Shown here in pieces: positions 43,833-57,689 of a stretch of DNA of 64,000 nt. Made by a program: the position numbers and the translations under genes. Source of the DNA: Cercospora beticola (lineage: Eukaryota > Ascomycota > Dothideomycetes > Mycosphaerellales > Mycosphaerellaceae). Every line of letters starts with the position of its first letter. The stretch's first letter is position 1. The stretch spans positions 1 through 64,000 of the forward strand of contig NC_088940.1 of assembly GCF_033473495.1 (NCBI RefSeq). The letters run 5' to 3'. The notes below the pieces were generated by a model that was not told the origin of the DNA, searched no databases, and saw only the letters and a program-made list of their open reading frames with translations.

Positions 43833-46800
43833 GGTTATAAGCCTAGGTTTATAGAGAGGCTCTAAGTAGTAAGAGTTAGCCTTCTTATTCTTAAAGTAAT
43901 ATATATTACCTCTTATAGGACCTATAGTATTAATTAGATAGAGAAGTAGGAAAAGAGTATAAGAGAGACTAGAAGTATATCCTATCTATACTACTTAGAA
44001 GCTTTAGAAGATCCTAGCTATAAACTAGAAGTTCCTAAAGAGTAGGTAAGATAGAGAAAAGCCTAGTAAAGTATACTCTACTTTAAAAGAGAAGTATACT
44101 AAAGAAGTATAAAAAGGAAAGGATTAGCCTTAGACTATAGTATCTAAGTAAATAAGACTAGGCCTAAGTACTAAGTACTACTAATACTTTAGAACTAGCT
44201 AGTAGTACTCTTCTAAGAAGGTAGATCTTTTAGAGGTTCTCTATCTAAGAACCTAACTAACTTCTATAGAAGAGAAGAGTTCTTAGATATCTTAGCTAAA
44301 AGAGAAGAGTCTTAGTAACTAGAGAAAGTAGAAATCTAGAAGCTACTAATTAGATTAAAAGAGCTTATATTTCTAGAGTTTAGATTTGTTTATTTAATTT
44401 TATAGAAATAAATTTAATAAGTAAATTAGATAGAAGGAGAATACTAATCCTAATAAGAGAGAACTAGAGACTATAGTTTAAGCTATAGAAGAATATACTT
44501 AGAGGAAAAGAAATCTTCTAGATAATCTTAGACTTAAAGAGATTATTAGTATCTACTCTAGCTAAATCTAAAGTATCTAAAGCTTTATTAAGTAAAGGGA
44601 AAAGTACTATATTTTTAGAGTTTAGCCTAAAATAGTAGAAGAATAATATAAAGGTAATCTATATTCTAATAGAAAGTCTTTATATAGATAACTAAGATAA
44701 GGTAATAGATAAGATAAAAGTATATAATATCTAGATAAAGCTATATAGGAAATATAGCAAAGTCTAATAGATATATATAATAGCTATTATCTAAGAATTC
44801 GTAACCTTTAAAATAGAACTAGAGGATATAATTAGGAAATTATAGGTCTACTTTAGTAATCTTAGAAGAAGGATTATAGAGATTAACTAGAGAGAGTTAT
44901 ACTATAAGACTCCTAATATAAGGATTAAGTATTTACTCTTTATACTTCTAGCTAAGTATAAGAGTATAAGGTAGACTATCTAAGCTTAGAAGGACTTAGA
45001 CTCTAAAGAAATCCTCTAACTTCTTAAAGTAGAGGAGTTAATATAGTATAGATACTAGTTATAAGAAATAGTAATATTTACTAAAAGAAAAGAGATCTAA
45101 AATATAAAGCTAAAATACTACTTCTATAAGGAGGAGCATTTTAGAGGTATTACTAAGTATCTATACTTTAATAAAGCTAAGAGAACTATTAACTTAAAAT
45201 AGACTAGTAGAGTAGAGAAGAGAAGAATACTATCTAGAGAGAGTACTTTTAGAAGGAGACTTTTACTAGATAGAGAAGTATTAAAAGAAATAGTAAAGAA
45301 ACTTAACCTAAAAGTCTAATCTTTTAAGAAGAGATAAAGCTTAAGGAAGTTTTCTAAGAAAGTATATACTACCTAAGAAGATATAGAACCTTCTATAGTA
45401 TCTAAAGTATTTTAATCTCTATTAGAGGATAATAATATTAATAAAGTTATATACTTAACTATAGAAGTAAAAGGTAAGTATATACTATTAAGATAGCTAC
45501 TTAACTCCTATACTTTATTATATATAACTAACTAAGAATTACTTTTTAGAGAACTAAAACCTTTTTAGAGAAAAAAGTAGATTAAGGTTAGAAGTAGCTA
45601 TCTAATAGCTATATATATAGGAGATATAGTAATAAGTAGAAGAAGAGAAAAGTAGATTATTCTTAAAAATATTCTCTTTATATCTAGTCTAGGAGTAAAT
45701 CTTATTTCTTAGAGCTAATTTAGCTAGTAGTATAGTATTTAACTACTAAAATTTATACTTATTTTATTATCTAGGAAACTAGTTATCTAGATAAAACTAT
45801 TAGAAGGAGTACTATTTATTAAGGAGATTAATAATATATTATAGGAGCTTATAATATTATACTTTAATTAAAAATAAAAGAATAAAGCCTATACCTTTAA
45901 AGCCTAAGAAAAGACCTAAGAATAGTAGAAGCTTTAGTATAGGAGACTTATATATTTTAGAGAGAGTCTTCTTAGAAACCTATATAAGGTATCTAACTTA
46001 AAGGCTTAGATTCCTATTCTAAAGAAATACTAACTTTATAGAGTATATTCCTTAGTAAAAATAAAGAAATATAGAGAGAAAGAAACTAAAAGGAAACTCT
46101 AAAGGTTATTTCTAGTTTCTATTAATATCTATAGTTCTTTATCTATCTTAAGATTAGGATATAAATAGTAGCTTAAGATTATTAATAACTTCTTAAAAAA
46201 GAAATAGACTTTCCTAATAAAGTCTAGAGAAAATATACTAAGTATTCTTAGAGACTAGAAAATAAAAGCTAAGCTATAATTAGGAAATCCTCTCTAGATT
46301 ATAAGGAGTAATAGAGTAAGAGAGCTTCTTACTATACTAAAGTAGTAGGAGAAGGACTATAGAATTTCCTTCTATATAACTAAAGTATATAACTCTATCT
46401 AGAATAGAGTAGTTAAGAGGTTAATCTAAATCTCTAAAGACTATATAAGAGTAATACTAGAAGATATCTATATATCTATCGAATTCTAGCTAGAAGCCTT
46501 AGTAGCCTATATAGTTATTAGAAATTCCCTTCCTAATAGCCTAGAAATTAATAGATTTAAAGTATTATCTAAGGAAGCCTTTTTAGGTATTTAACTCTTA
46601 GTATTATACTTTAGAGTTTAGAGTTATAAAGTAGTAGTCTATATAGATCCTAAGTCCTAGCTAGTAGAAATAAGATTAGATAAGCTAATAAATAGAAGTA
46701 AAGATACTATATTTATTAGATATATTCCTAATACTACTAAAATATAGCTCTTCTAGGAGCCTAATATAAGAGCTATTAAAGCCTATAATACTACTACTTA

Positions 46801-49508
46801 GTTTAAGTATAAGAAAGGAGAAGATATAGAGCTAAATATTCCTAAGCTTAATTAAGTAAGTAGTATACCTATTAGAAACCTAGTTAGTAGACCTCTAAAG
46901 AAGCTAATAGTAGTTATACTTTCTATAGCTACTATACTTATAGCTATAGTAACTAAACCTATAGGTTCTAGCTAAATACTCTTTATATAGTTACTACCTC
47001 TACTAAAGAATAAGGAGGAGTACTAGAGAATAGAGAATCTAGAAGAAGAAAACTCTAGAGAACTATAACTCTAGTAGAAGAAAAGTAGAACTACTAAACT
47101 ATCTAAGCTAAGCTAGGAAGTTAATAGATAAGCTAGTCCTAGTACTAGTAAGAGACTATATTCTAAAGTAAGAGAATTAAATATTATATAGTAGGACCTA
47201 TAAGGAAATAGAAATTAGAAGAGAAACTAAAACTAAATCTATAGCTAAAAGAGAAGGAGATCTATCTTAGATAAAGGACTAGGCCTAGAGCTAAAAGCTT
47301 ATAGTATAGTAATAAAATAAGTACTTTAGAAGAGATAGAGAGAATATAGATAGAAGGAGGAGCCTAGTACTAAGTATTATAAAGTATTCCTAAGCTAAGT
47401 CTAAGGCTAAGAATAGAAGTAGATTTAGGAAGCTCTATTAGAGGCTTAGGAGTCTATATTTATAGTAATTACTCCTTAAGTCTCTATATAGAGACAAGAG
47501 GTACCTATTCTAAAGTCCTATAAAGAGATAATTTAGGATTCTAAATAGAAATATATATAGAAGGATATAGTCTAAAAGGAACTAACTATATTAAGAAGTA
47601 ATAATATCTAGATAAAGGTTATCCTACCTAAAGGAGCAAACCTTATTATATCTAAGTAGATATTTAATATAAAGAGATTAATTAGTAGAGCTATTAAGAA
47701 GTTTAAAGTAAGACTAGTTATAAGAGGTTTCTTTTAGAAGTTTAGAGTTAATTTCTAGAAGACCTTTATACTAATAGTTAAGTATAATACCTTAAGGGTA
47801 TTTATAGCTATAGTTTATAAGAAGGATCTAGAACTCTACTAAGTAGATATAAATAATATATTTACTAAGAGTAAACTTTAAAAAGAAATCTTTATAATTC
47901 TACTACTAGGAGTTAAGATTCTATCTAATATAGTCCTATAAATCCTAAGAAGCTTATATAGACTAAAGTAAGTAGTAAGAGACTAGAATAAACTCTATAT
48001 CTTAAAGTTAAAATAGATTAGGTTTATATAATTAGAAGTAGACCTATACTTTCTTATTTACTAGGAAAGGAATATTCTAATCCTAACCTATATAGATAAT
48101 ATTCTAATTATAGTACTAAAGCTAGAAGATATACTTTAGTTTAAGGAATAGCTAGGTAAGGTATTTAAGATTAAAGATCTTAGAGAACTAGAGAAAATCC
48201 TTAGAATAAAGTTAATAAGAGATAGATAAGCTAGAACTTTAAAGCTTAATTAAGAATACTTTATCTAGAAGAACCTTATAAAGCTAGAAATAACTAAAGA
48301 GATAGCTAACCTAACTCTCTTACTAATAGATAGTTATAATAGTCTAAAACTAATAGGCTTATATAATAAGAGAGAGAACAAAATAGAGTACTAAAGCTAA
48401 ACTAGTACCTAGATATAGCCTATAGTTATAATAAGACTAGATATTACTTTCTCTTTTAGAAAGTTAAGCTTATATATCTTAGACCTAACTAAGAGGTATA
48501 TATAAGCTCTAAAGAAACTAGTAAGATACTTAAAGTTATTCTAAGACTTAGGACTAATATTTAGAAGAAATAAAGGAAGCCTAATAGAATATTTAGACTC
48601 TAACTATATAATAGATAAAGTAGATAGAGTCTTAATCCTTAGGAGTATCTTCTTCCTTTATAGAGCTCTAGTTTCTTAAATAAGTAGGAAGCAAAAGTCT
48701 ATTATAATATTAATAATAGAAGCTAAGTATATAGCTATAAATATATATATAAAGCAATCTTAGTTCCTAGTAGTACTTTTAAGAGAGATAGACTATATAG
48801 AGTTAGTAGGAGAATATCTATTCTAACTAACTATAAAAGTATATCCTAATATAGTAAGAGAACTAAAGCTAGTATAAATTATAGAAGATAATTAGGTAGC
48901 TTTAACTCTTATTAAGGATATATATACCTATAAGAGATCTAAATATATTAATATTATATATAACTATATTAGATATCTCTAGTAGTAGAGAAAGGTTATA
49001 GTAGAATATATTCTAATAAAAGAGATAGTTACTAATAGCCTAACTAAACTAAAGAATAGGCTATAGTTTTAGGAGTTTATAAGACAACTCTAGCTTATAT
49101 AGAAAAGGGCAAAAGATTCTAGCTCTAACTATAGATTAAACTCTAGATCTAGAATTAATAAAAGAGGATACTTAATTAAGAGATATATAATATCCTTAAT
49201 TAAGTTATATTAAGCCTAGAAGTTATACTATAGGAGAAGTAGCTTGCTATACTTAATAAGTAATTAGGATCTAGGAATCTATATATAGTCTAAAAGGAAA
49301 AGCCTAGTAGAGAAGCAAAAACGAAGCTATCTCTCTTATAGTATATACTAGAAGAAGGCTTTATCGATACTAAGCTAAGGAGTTAAACTAAGATAGATTA
49401 GGTATATAGCTCTAACTATATAACTATAGTACCTAATAACTTATTATAATTTAGAGATAGATTTAAATATAGGAATATAGATAGAAGACTATCTAGCCTA
49501 AGTAGAAG

Positions 49509-49738
49509 TATTAGAAAGTATAGTCTAGTTAGATATTCTAAGAGATACTTTAGGAATTAGGATTAGGTAACGTAGGTTATATAATACTAGGTTATATAAT
49601 CTAGCTAATACCTATCTTAGAAGTAAGATATAACCTATAACTAACTAATATAATTAACTCGGTTAGTTCCTACTTATCGCCTCTACTTCTACTATATTAT
49701 ACCTATCCGATAAGTACCTACGAGAATATAATTCGATA
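49509..49738 (+). repeat. 3' LTR of inner copia element
   Basis: 230-bp partner of the LTR at 43603-43832; abuts the 3' end of the minus-strand LINE. Confidence 0.9.
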
Positions 49739-49743
49739 AGAAG

Positions 49744-52700
49744 TAATATTTGCTTCTTTCTCTAGAATAGCTATTATAACTAACTTATATACTTCTATAA
49801 TATTCCTTAGAGCCTCTCTCTAGATTTTCTTAATAGGTTTAGTAAAGTTCCTATAGTAGCCTTATATACTCTCTAAGTTAGACTAGACTTAGTAGCTAAA
49901 AGTAATAGCTAGTCTTACTACTACTATATAGAGATACTTTACTTTTTAGAAGGATACTCTCTATATAGACTTATATAGTCTCTAAAGTAATTATATTTAG
50001 TAAGCTCCCTTTTCTACTACTTATTTAATATATAGGCTCTATTTAAGTTTAGTATCTATTTATACTCTAAGGAGTCTAAGTAATAGTAGTAGTTCTCTAT
50101 TAAATCTCTAGATTTAGACTATAGCTTTAAGGTTATATTTCCTACTTCTAGTAAAGTAGATTAGCTAGTATTTCTATAGTATAAATTCTACTCTATATCT
50201 CTTTACTTACTCTTTATATTTCTAGTAGGCTTTCTTAAGTTACCTATAGTTATTCTCTATTAATATACTATATATAAGGATATTAGAGTTATCTATAAAC
50301 TCTATTACTAAAGTAGTCTCTTTATATAGTATTAGAAGTAGAGTAGAAATAAAAAAAAGAAAGAGAATTAGAGATAGAATAGAGCTTTAGAGAATTCCTA
50401 TATTTTAGAGCTTTAGTTAGTCTATAAATTCTCCTAGCTTTAGATAGGTAGTCCTATCTTAGAGAAATAATTAGATAAAGCTAATAGTATAGTCTAGGAA
50501 GCCTTTTATTCTAATATTATAAAGTAGCTTCTAGTAGGAGACCTTATTAAATACTTCTAAGATATTAAGGTAGAGTATAGATACTATAGCTTCTAGCTTA
50601 GTTTTCTAGATAGTTTTTACTTACTTAGTAATAAGGTCTAATACTAAGATAGTAGACCTACTAGACCTAGTATCTATTTATTCTTCTAGAAGAAGCTTCT
50701 ATTCTTTAGTTTTCTTAAATATCCTTTTAGTAACTATAGCTTCTAGAACCTTTACTATTATATTAAGTAGAGTAATAGGTCTATATACTCCTAGCTTTAA
50801 GTAGTCTAGTTTCTATAGTTTTCTAAGTACTACTATTATAGAGTACTTAAAGGCTTTAGAGTAGTATACTATTCTTAGATATATAGTAAAGAGTTTAGCT
50901 AGAATTAGAGAAAGTTATTCTCTATACTCTTTTAGTAAGAAGTTTAGTATTTAGTTAGGTCTTAGAGCCTTATTACTAAGTAGTTTCTTAAGGATTCCTT
51001 CTACTTCTTTTAGTTAAACTTTAACTTCTATCTAGAATTAGAGTAGTAGTTAGATATATTAGATATTACTTAGGTCTACTTCTCTTAGATCTAGAAAGAA
51101 GTATCTTACTAGAATTATAGCCTTTCTCTTATTAGTATCTCTATTATACTCTATATTAGCTAGACTTAGGAAGTATAGTAGCTAGTACTTTTAGTTAGCT
51201 CTCTCTTTTATTTATTTAGCTATTTTCTAGATTTTCTTAGAGTTCTTTATAACTTCTTTTATTAGTCTTCTCTAAGCTAGGTTTTACTTTCTTCTTATAG
51301 CTTTACTTCTTATATATAATACCTTAAGGTATAGCTTATAGCTCTATTCTATCTTATAGTTTCTCTATTCTTTTCTCTTTCTTCTTACTAGCTTTATAGC
51401 TTTCTTATATTCCTAGGTCTATACTATTTTTATATAGCTTAATAGTCTAGCTATTAGAACTATTTTCTCTATAATTCTCTAAATAGAGAATTATATTCTA
51501 TAGGCTAGTATATTTAGATATTCTTTTATATTAAGTAGAAGTTAGTTAAGTTAGTTAGTATTTTAGACTATAAAGTTCTAGATTCTATTCTAGTTAGTAG
51601 CTTTCTACTACTTTCTCTAGCTTCTTCCTTTTAGCTTTTAAAGATTAATATAAAGAGTTATTCTAAAAGGAATATAGTTAGAGCTATATATTTCTTCTAG
51701 AAGAGCTTTATATTCTTAGATTAGGTTTTAGAGAGAGAGGCTAATAAAGACTAGGTCTAGTATTTAGTAGCTAGCTATATATCTTTTCTATATAATTATC
51801 TCTAGCTCTAGAGCTAGCTATAGTTAGGCCTCTATAATTGTTTTAATAAGCTTATCTACTATAGTATATTAGGTTTAAGTTATATTTTCTCTCTATTTTA
51901 AGTAGTAGAAGTTAAAGTTTCCTACTACTATATAGCTTACTTTTATATCCTCTAGAGTTTATAATAGTACTTCTTAGAGTATAGAGATAGTCTCTTCTTA
52001 TTTATAGCTTATTAGCCTTAAGAAGTTATAGTAGTTATAAATAGAAATAGTTCCTATAGATATCTAGACTTAGATAGTTACTAAGTTACCTATATTATAG
52101 AAAAGTAGTTTCTAGCTATTAGTTCTAACTTTATCTAATATAAGTATTACTACTCTTAGATTCTACTAGAGTAGAAGGACTATAAAGTATCCTTTCTTAG
52201 CTTTAGTTCTACTATTTATAGTATTAAGCTATAGTTCTTATAGTACTATTACTATAGCCTCTTCTATAGCTTAGCTATCTAGTAGTAGAGTTTAGATAGT
52301 ATTTAACCTATTAATATTATATTAGTAGATTATTAGAGTTTAGCTACTTATAGAATTTATAGAATTCTTAGAAAAGGAGCTTAATTAGATTAATATCTAT
52401 ATCTTCCTAGTAGATACTTATTATCTCTTAGATATTCTTATTCTTCTATATAAGAGAGAAGTAGAGCTTACTTACTTACTTCCTACTAGCTATTACTATT
52501 ACTATAGTACCTAGAGGCTTACTTTTATATCTAATATCTCTCTATAGAAGCTTAGCTAGTAGAGCTTTTCTTTTAAGAATTAGAAGTTCTATATTACTAT
52601 CTCCTTATATTAGGTCTAAAGCTACCTCCTATTACTTTTTAAACTACTCTAAGAATACTCTTACTTTAGCTTTTATAGTAGCTTTATAGCTATATTAGAG

Positions 52701-53880
52701 AGAGTATACTTTATAGTCTTCTCTATAGTTACTATATTTAATTTTCTTCTTCTTATAGCTATCTATTCTATACTTCTCTATATAGTATCTATATATATCT
52801 TCTATAGTCTTATAGTAAGTAGTAATATATCTAAAGCTATTATACTTTAAGTATTATATAATCCTCTACTATAAGTAGTATAGTTCTACTATATACTATA
52901 TTAACCTAATAGTAATACCTTTTCTATATATTTCCTTTATAGTCTATCTATTCTATACTACTATTACTACTAATAAGAAGTTAGTTTCTTCTTTTACTTT
53001 TTAGTTTTTAAGCTAAAAAGTCTTTCTAATTTTAAGCTTCTCTAAGAACTAAATAAGGTTATTTTAGTCGAGCTAGACCTAGCTATTTATATCCTCTAGC
53101 TTCTAGAATATCCTAATACTATATATAATTACTCGAGTACTTAGTATCTCTACCTAGGCCTCTAGATATATAGCTTTAAGCTAAGATTAGTTCTTCTCTA
53201 GCCTACTTTTCTCTTCTTTTCTATAGAGAATAACTTTAAGATCTCTACTTAGAAGCTTTTATATAGCTTTAAACTACTATACTTCTAGTTTCCTTCTAAG
53301 CTCTTTATAGCTTATCTTCTTTACTATTTCTCTTTCTTTTTAGTTTTCTATTCTTACTAAAATAGTTATAAATATCTAAAGCTAGAGCTTTAGTATTATA
53401 TATCTAATTTAGGCTATCTAGACCTATATTTTAGAAGTAGTAGTAGTAGGTATTAGGTAGCTCTAGAGAGTTTTCTAAATAGCTTAAAAAGTCTAGAACT
53501 CTTTCTAGTAGAGAGTAAAGTAGAAAAGAGTCTATTAGATCTATTAGAGAAAGAGAAGAGTTAGAGAAAAAGAAAAAGTTATCTAGATATCGAAGTAACT
53601 CTAGATCTATTCTATAAGTATTTTTAGGTTCTTTTAAATTATTAGTTTTAGAGTATTAGTATTAGTAGTTATTTTCTAGCTTTATTAGCTAGAGAGAGGT
53701 AGTTATAAATAGATTTAGGCCGCCTAGGAGTTAGAGTTATAACTTTCTTCTTCTAGACTCTTTTTTCTACTTATAGTATTATAGTATTAGTCGGAGAGTA
53801 TTATTATATATTAGAAGGCCTCGAGGCCTTCTACTATCGTCGTTATCGTCTACTAGAGTATATTTATATTTTAAAGTAAG
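49744..53880 (-). mobile_element. Tad-like LINE (non-LTR retrotransposon), RIP-inactivated
   Basis: On the minus strand, conceptual translation shows an APE-type endonuclease box (VVGNFNFYYLKW, for GDFNxHHxxW) near 51.9 kb, then a non-LTR reverse transcriptase: YRPITLLNIIVKVLEAIV near 50.75 kb, LYLNILEVFNKVSY near 50.55 kb, a GIPQGSPLSP-like block near 50.38 kb and a catalytic box FIDNSNILIYS (for FxDDTNIL) near 50.29 kb. This order and wording match the Tad/I-like clade of fungal LINEs. Stops occur throughout. The 5' limit is placed where homology to the copia gag resumes (about 53880). A palindrome (aggcctcgaggcct) lies near 53820, close to that edge. Confidence 0.8.
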
Positions 53881-55343
53881 TATTATTTCTTTTAATACTT
53901 CTCTATTTAATAAAAATCTTCTTCTAAATATACTATTTCTAAGTAGTATTCTTCTTTTCTCTACTCTACTAGCCTATTTTAAGTTAATAGTTCTCTTAGC
54001 TTTATTAAAGTATAGATACTTAGTAATACTTCTAAAATACTTCTTCTTATAGAAGTAGTATTTTAGCTTTATACTTTAGATCTCTCTTCTTTTAGTAAAT
54101 ATTACTATTTCTTATAACTAGTATCTATACTATATTAACTCCTCTACTTTAAGAAGTTAGAGAATTTCTTTAGAGTCTAAGTCCTTCTAAGCTTAGATAG
54201 TCTACCTTATACTTTTATACTTAGCTAGAAGTATAAAGAGTAGATACTTAATCCTTATATTAGAAGTTTTATAATATAACTCTCTCTAGTTAATCTCTAT
54301 AATCCTTCTTTTAAGATTATTAAAGTAAACTTATAATTTCCTAATTATATTCTTTAGTTCTATTTTAAAGATTATAAATTCTTAGATAATAGCTATTATA
54401 TATATCTATTAGACTTTGCTATATTTCCTATATAGCTTTATCTAGATATTATATACTTTTATCTTATCTATTACCTTATTTTAGTTATTTATATAAAGAC
54501 TTTCTATTAGAATATAAATTGCCTTTATATTATCCTTCTACTATTTTAGGCTAAACTCTAAAAATATAGTACCTTTCTCTTTACTTAATAAAGCTTTAGA
54601 TACTTTAGATTTAGCTAGAGTAGATACTAATAATCTCTTTAAGTCTAAGATTATTTAGAAAATTTCTTTTTCTCTAAGTATATTCTTCTATAGCTTAAAC
54701 TATAGTCTCTAGTTCTCTCTTATTAGAATTAGTATTCTCCTTCTATCTAATTTACTTATTAAATCTATTTCTATAAAATTAAATAAATAAATCTAAACTC
54801 TAGAAATATAAGCTCTTTTAATCTAATTAGTAGCTTCTAGATTTCTACTTTCTCTAGTTACTAAGACTTTTCTCTTTTAGCTAAAGTATCTAAGAACTCT
54901 TTTCTTTTATAGAAGTTAGTTAGGTTTTTAAGTAGAGAACCTCTAAAAGATCTACTTTCTTAGAAGAGTACTACTAGCTAGTTCTAAGATATTAGTAGTA
55001 CTTAGTACTTAGGCCTAGTCTTATCTACTTAGATACTATAGTCTAAAGCTAATTCTTTCCTCTTTATACTTCTTTAGTATACTTCTCTTTTAAAGTAGAG
55101 TATACTTTACTAGACTTTTCTCTATTTTATTTACTTTTTAGAGACTTCTAGCTTATAACTAGAATCTTCTAAAGCTTTAAGATAGTATAGATAGAATATA
55201 CTTCTAGTCTCTCTTATACTCTTTTCCTACTTCTCTATCTAGTTAATACTATAGGTCCTATAAAAAGTAATATATATTACTTTAAAAATAAGAAAGCTAA
55301 CTTTTTCTACTTAGAGCCTCTCTATAAACTTAGGCTTATAACC

Positions 55344-55573
55344 TATTAAATTATATTCTTATAAGTACTTATTAGATAAATATAATATAGTAGAAGTAGA
55401 GATAATAAGTAGGAACTAACTAAGTTAATTATATTAGTTAGTTATAAGTTATATCTTACTTCTAAGATAGATATTAGCTAGGTTATATAACCTAGTATTA
55501 TATAACCTATATTACCTAATCCTAATCTCTAAAGTATTTCTTAGAATATCTAACTAGACTATACTTTCTAATA
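55344..55573 (-). repeat. LTR of outer element (5' LTR)
   Basis: 230 bp, inverted relative to the inner element's LTRs and partner of 43068-43297. Followed by cctct, the probable target-site copy. Confidence 0.85.
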
Positions 55574-56146
55574 CCTCTTACTAATATTATATAGTATATT
55601 TATATATATAATTACTAACCTATATAATAACTAGAATAACGACCTTTTCGATCTTAAGTACTTTAAATAGAGCGATTAATTCTACTAATAGTACTAGAGA
55701 AAGAAAAGACTTTTCGATAAAAAGTAGAAACTTAATCTTATAAGAGATAATATATATAACTAAATTAAGAAGAATAATAGTACTTATATAGCTATAATAA
55801 TAGTAGTATAGTAAGCTTCGGCTATAAATAAATTATAGCCTACTATACTAGACTATTTTTAACTACTCTCCGATAGCTTATACTTACTTCTTATATATAT
55901 AACCTAGATAATAGGCTCGATTAATAATATAGTACTCTTATAAGATAGTAACTACTTATTTCTTTACTTACCTATAATTAGTACTAACTATTAAGCTATT
56001 TATAATACTAAATAGAAGTCGAATAAGCTAAGAGTTTCTACTAATAGAATAGTACTACCGATTAGATACTTAGTTATTAGCTTTAACTACTAATAGTAAA
56101 AGAGTAGGCGTATCTATATCTTATCTATTATAGTAGCTTAAGAAAG

Positions 56147-56826
56147 TATAAGAGTAGAGTTATATAGATAGTTATATAATACTTAGGTTATATAGTAATA
56201 TACTAAAGATTTATAACCTAGAGCTATCTATACTTACTAAGCTCGGATATTATATCTTTTTAGCTAAGAAGTAACGAAATAAAGCTCTAGGATTTCGCTA
56301 TTATAAGAATATCTAAGCTTAATAGTTCTACTATAGGTTTAGCTAAAGTCGGTAGCTTAGTATATCCGAAGTCTTTAGTTCGATTCTTACTTAGAGCTAA
56401 AAAGTAGAGTTAAAATTGCGTTAGTATATATACTAAAGCTAAATATCTTAGTACTAGGTAACGTTTATAGATTTGCCTTATTATATACTTATATTATATA
56501 ACTAGGTTCTATATATATATAACCTATATACTTCTATAGTTCCTTACTTATTACTTTAGAGTTAATATAACTTAGTAAGTACTTTTAGTTATATAATATA
56601 CTATAGCCTCTAAGTATATAATCTAGGCTTAGCGCTAGAGTATTACTTTTCGAAGGAAGGGAATAGTTATAAGAGTAGAGTTATATAGGTAGTTATATAA
56701 TATCTAGGTTATATAGTAATATACTAAAGATTTATAATCTAGAGCTATCTATATTTACTAAGCTCGGATATTATACTTTTTTAGCCGAGAGGTAACGAAA
56801 TAAAGCTCTAGGATTTCGCTATTATA
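56147..56826. mobile_element. TRIM: 680-bp non-coding LTR element with perfect TSD
   Basis: Two 159-bp direct repeats (56147-56305 and 56668-56826) bound a 362-bp interior. The repeats begin TATAA and end TTATA, consistent with TGTAA...TTACA after RIP, and differ at roughly ten sites, mostly transitions. Both outer flanks are GAAAG (56142-56146 and 56827-56831), a perfect 5-bp target-site duplication. A purine run (gaaggaagggaa, 56652-56663) just before the right repeat fits a polypurine tract. No coding capacity. These are the defining traits of a terminal-repeat retrotransposon in miniature, mobilised by another element's proteins. Reading direction by the polypurine tract is +. Confidence 0.85.
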
Positions 56827-57689
56827 GAAAGTTAGTAGACTAACGATACTAGTCTTATATTAATACTAGAGTATAATATACTATACTTCTAAGCTACTTA
56901 ACTAAATACTTTAATAAGTATCTTATCGAAGTAGAAAGTAAGCTAGATACTTTCTAGTAATATTAAAGCTAAAAGTATTTAATAGTAGTAGAGGATTATA
57001 GCTACTATAAGCTTAAAGTATAAGAACTATACTACTAAAGTATAATACTATATTTTTCTCTAGTATACTATATATAGCTATATTCGATAGACTAGTAATA
57101 TAGACTATAGTACGATTATTAGCTTATATTCCTATATACTATAATTCTAATAGTAGTAATTAAAGGAATCTTATTTATAGAGAATACTAAACTAAGAATA
57201 AATATATATAGCAAATCTTTATAATAGTTTATATAATCTAATAAAAAGCTACTATATTTAATAAGTATACTATAATCTACTATCGAACGCTATATACTAG
57301 TTATATTCTTAAGACTTCGAGTTTTCTTAAGACTTCGAGTTAGCTTTAAGTCGAGAGTAATAGTAAGTATAAAAGTATACTTTAGTCTTATATTTCGCTA
57401 TATAATACTATATTATACGCTTTGCTTTTAAGTAAAGTAGAAGACTATAGAAGCTACTAAGGACTTCGGCTTTCTTATACTAAGTCTAGATACTAAACTA
57501 TATCTATCTAAACGTCGATAGCTTTATAAGTTAATATATCGGCTAGTTACTATAACTAAGATTATAGACTTAGTATACTAGTCTAAGCTAGATATAGAGA
57601 TAACCGAACTAATTACTAAATATATCTATTATAGAATAGACTATATATAAAAAGTTATATATATAGAAAAGAAATAGAAGAAATCTAGT

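Larger units (their letters stand above)
43603..49738 (+). mobile_element. Inner Ty1/copia LTR retrotransposon, RIP-inactivated
   Basis: A 6,136-bp element with 230-bp direct LTRs (43603-43832 and 49509-49738), ends TATTAG...CGATA, consistent with TGTTAG...CGACA after C-to-T change. Conceptual frames, full of stops, show copia order: gag about 43.9-45.4 kb; integrase about 46.1-46.6 kb; reverse transcriptase about 47.7-48.2 kb with VRLVIRGFF, VKYNTLRVFIA and the catalytic box YIDNILI in place of YVDDILI; RNase H about 48.7 kb with SRKQKS followed by EAKYIAIN. Integrase before RT identifies Ty1/copia. No matching target-site duplication is seen (tatac left, agaag right), so one side may be rearranged. 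Confidence 0.9.
43068..55573 (-). mobile_element. Outer Ty1/copia-type LTR element, interrupted and internally deleted
   Basis: 230-bp LTRs in reverse orientation at 43068-43297 and 55344-55573. The 5-bp flanks (tctct at 43063-43067, cctct at 55574-55578) match except for one C/T, a likely RIP-altered target-site duplication. The gag-side internal region runs leftward from 55343 to about 53880 and is homologous to 43833-45300 of the inner element. The extreme 3' internal part is at 43298-43587. The part corresponding to inner-element bases of about 45300-49205 (protease, integrase, RT, RNase H) is missing. A LINE and the inner LTR element occupy the gap. All frames are broken by RIP. Confidence 0.8.

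Noticed and set aside
48900..49260. Intact open frame within the inner copia element
   Set aside because: Stop codons from CAA/CAG-to-TAA/TAG changes occur throughout; no functional reading frame remains.
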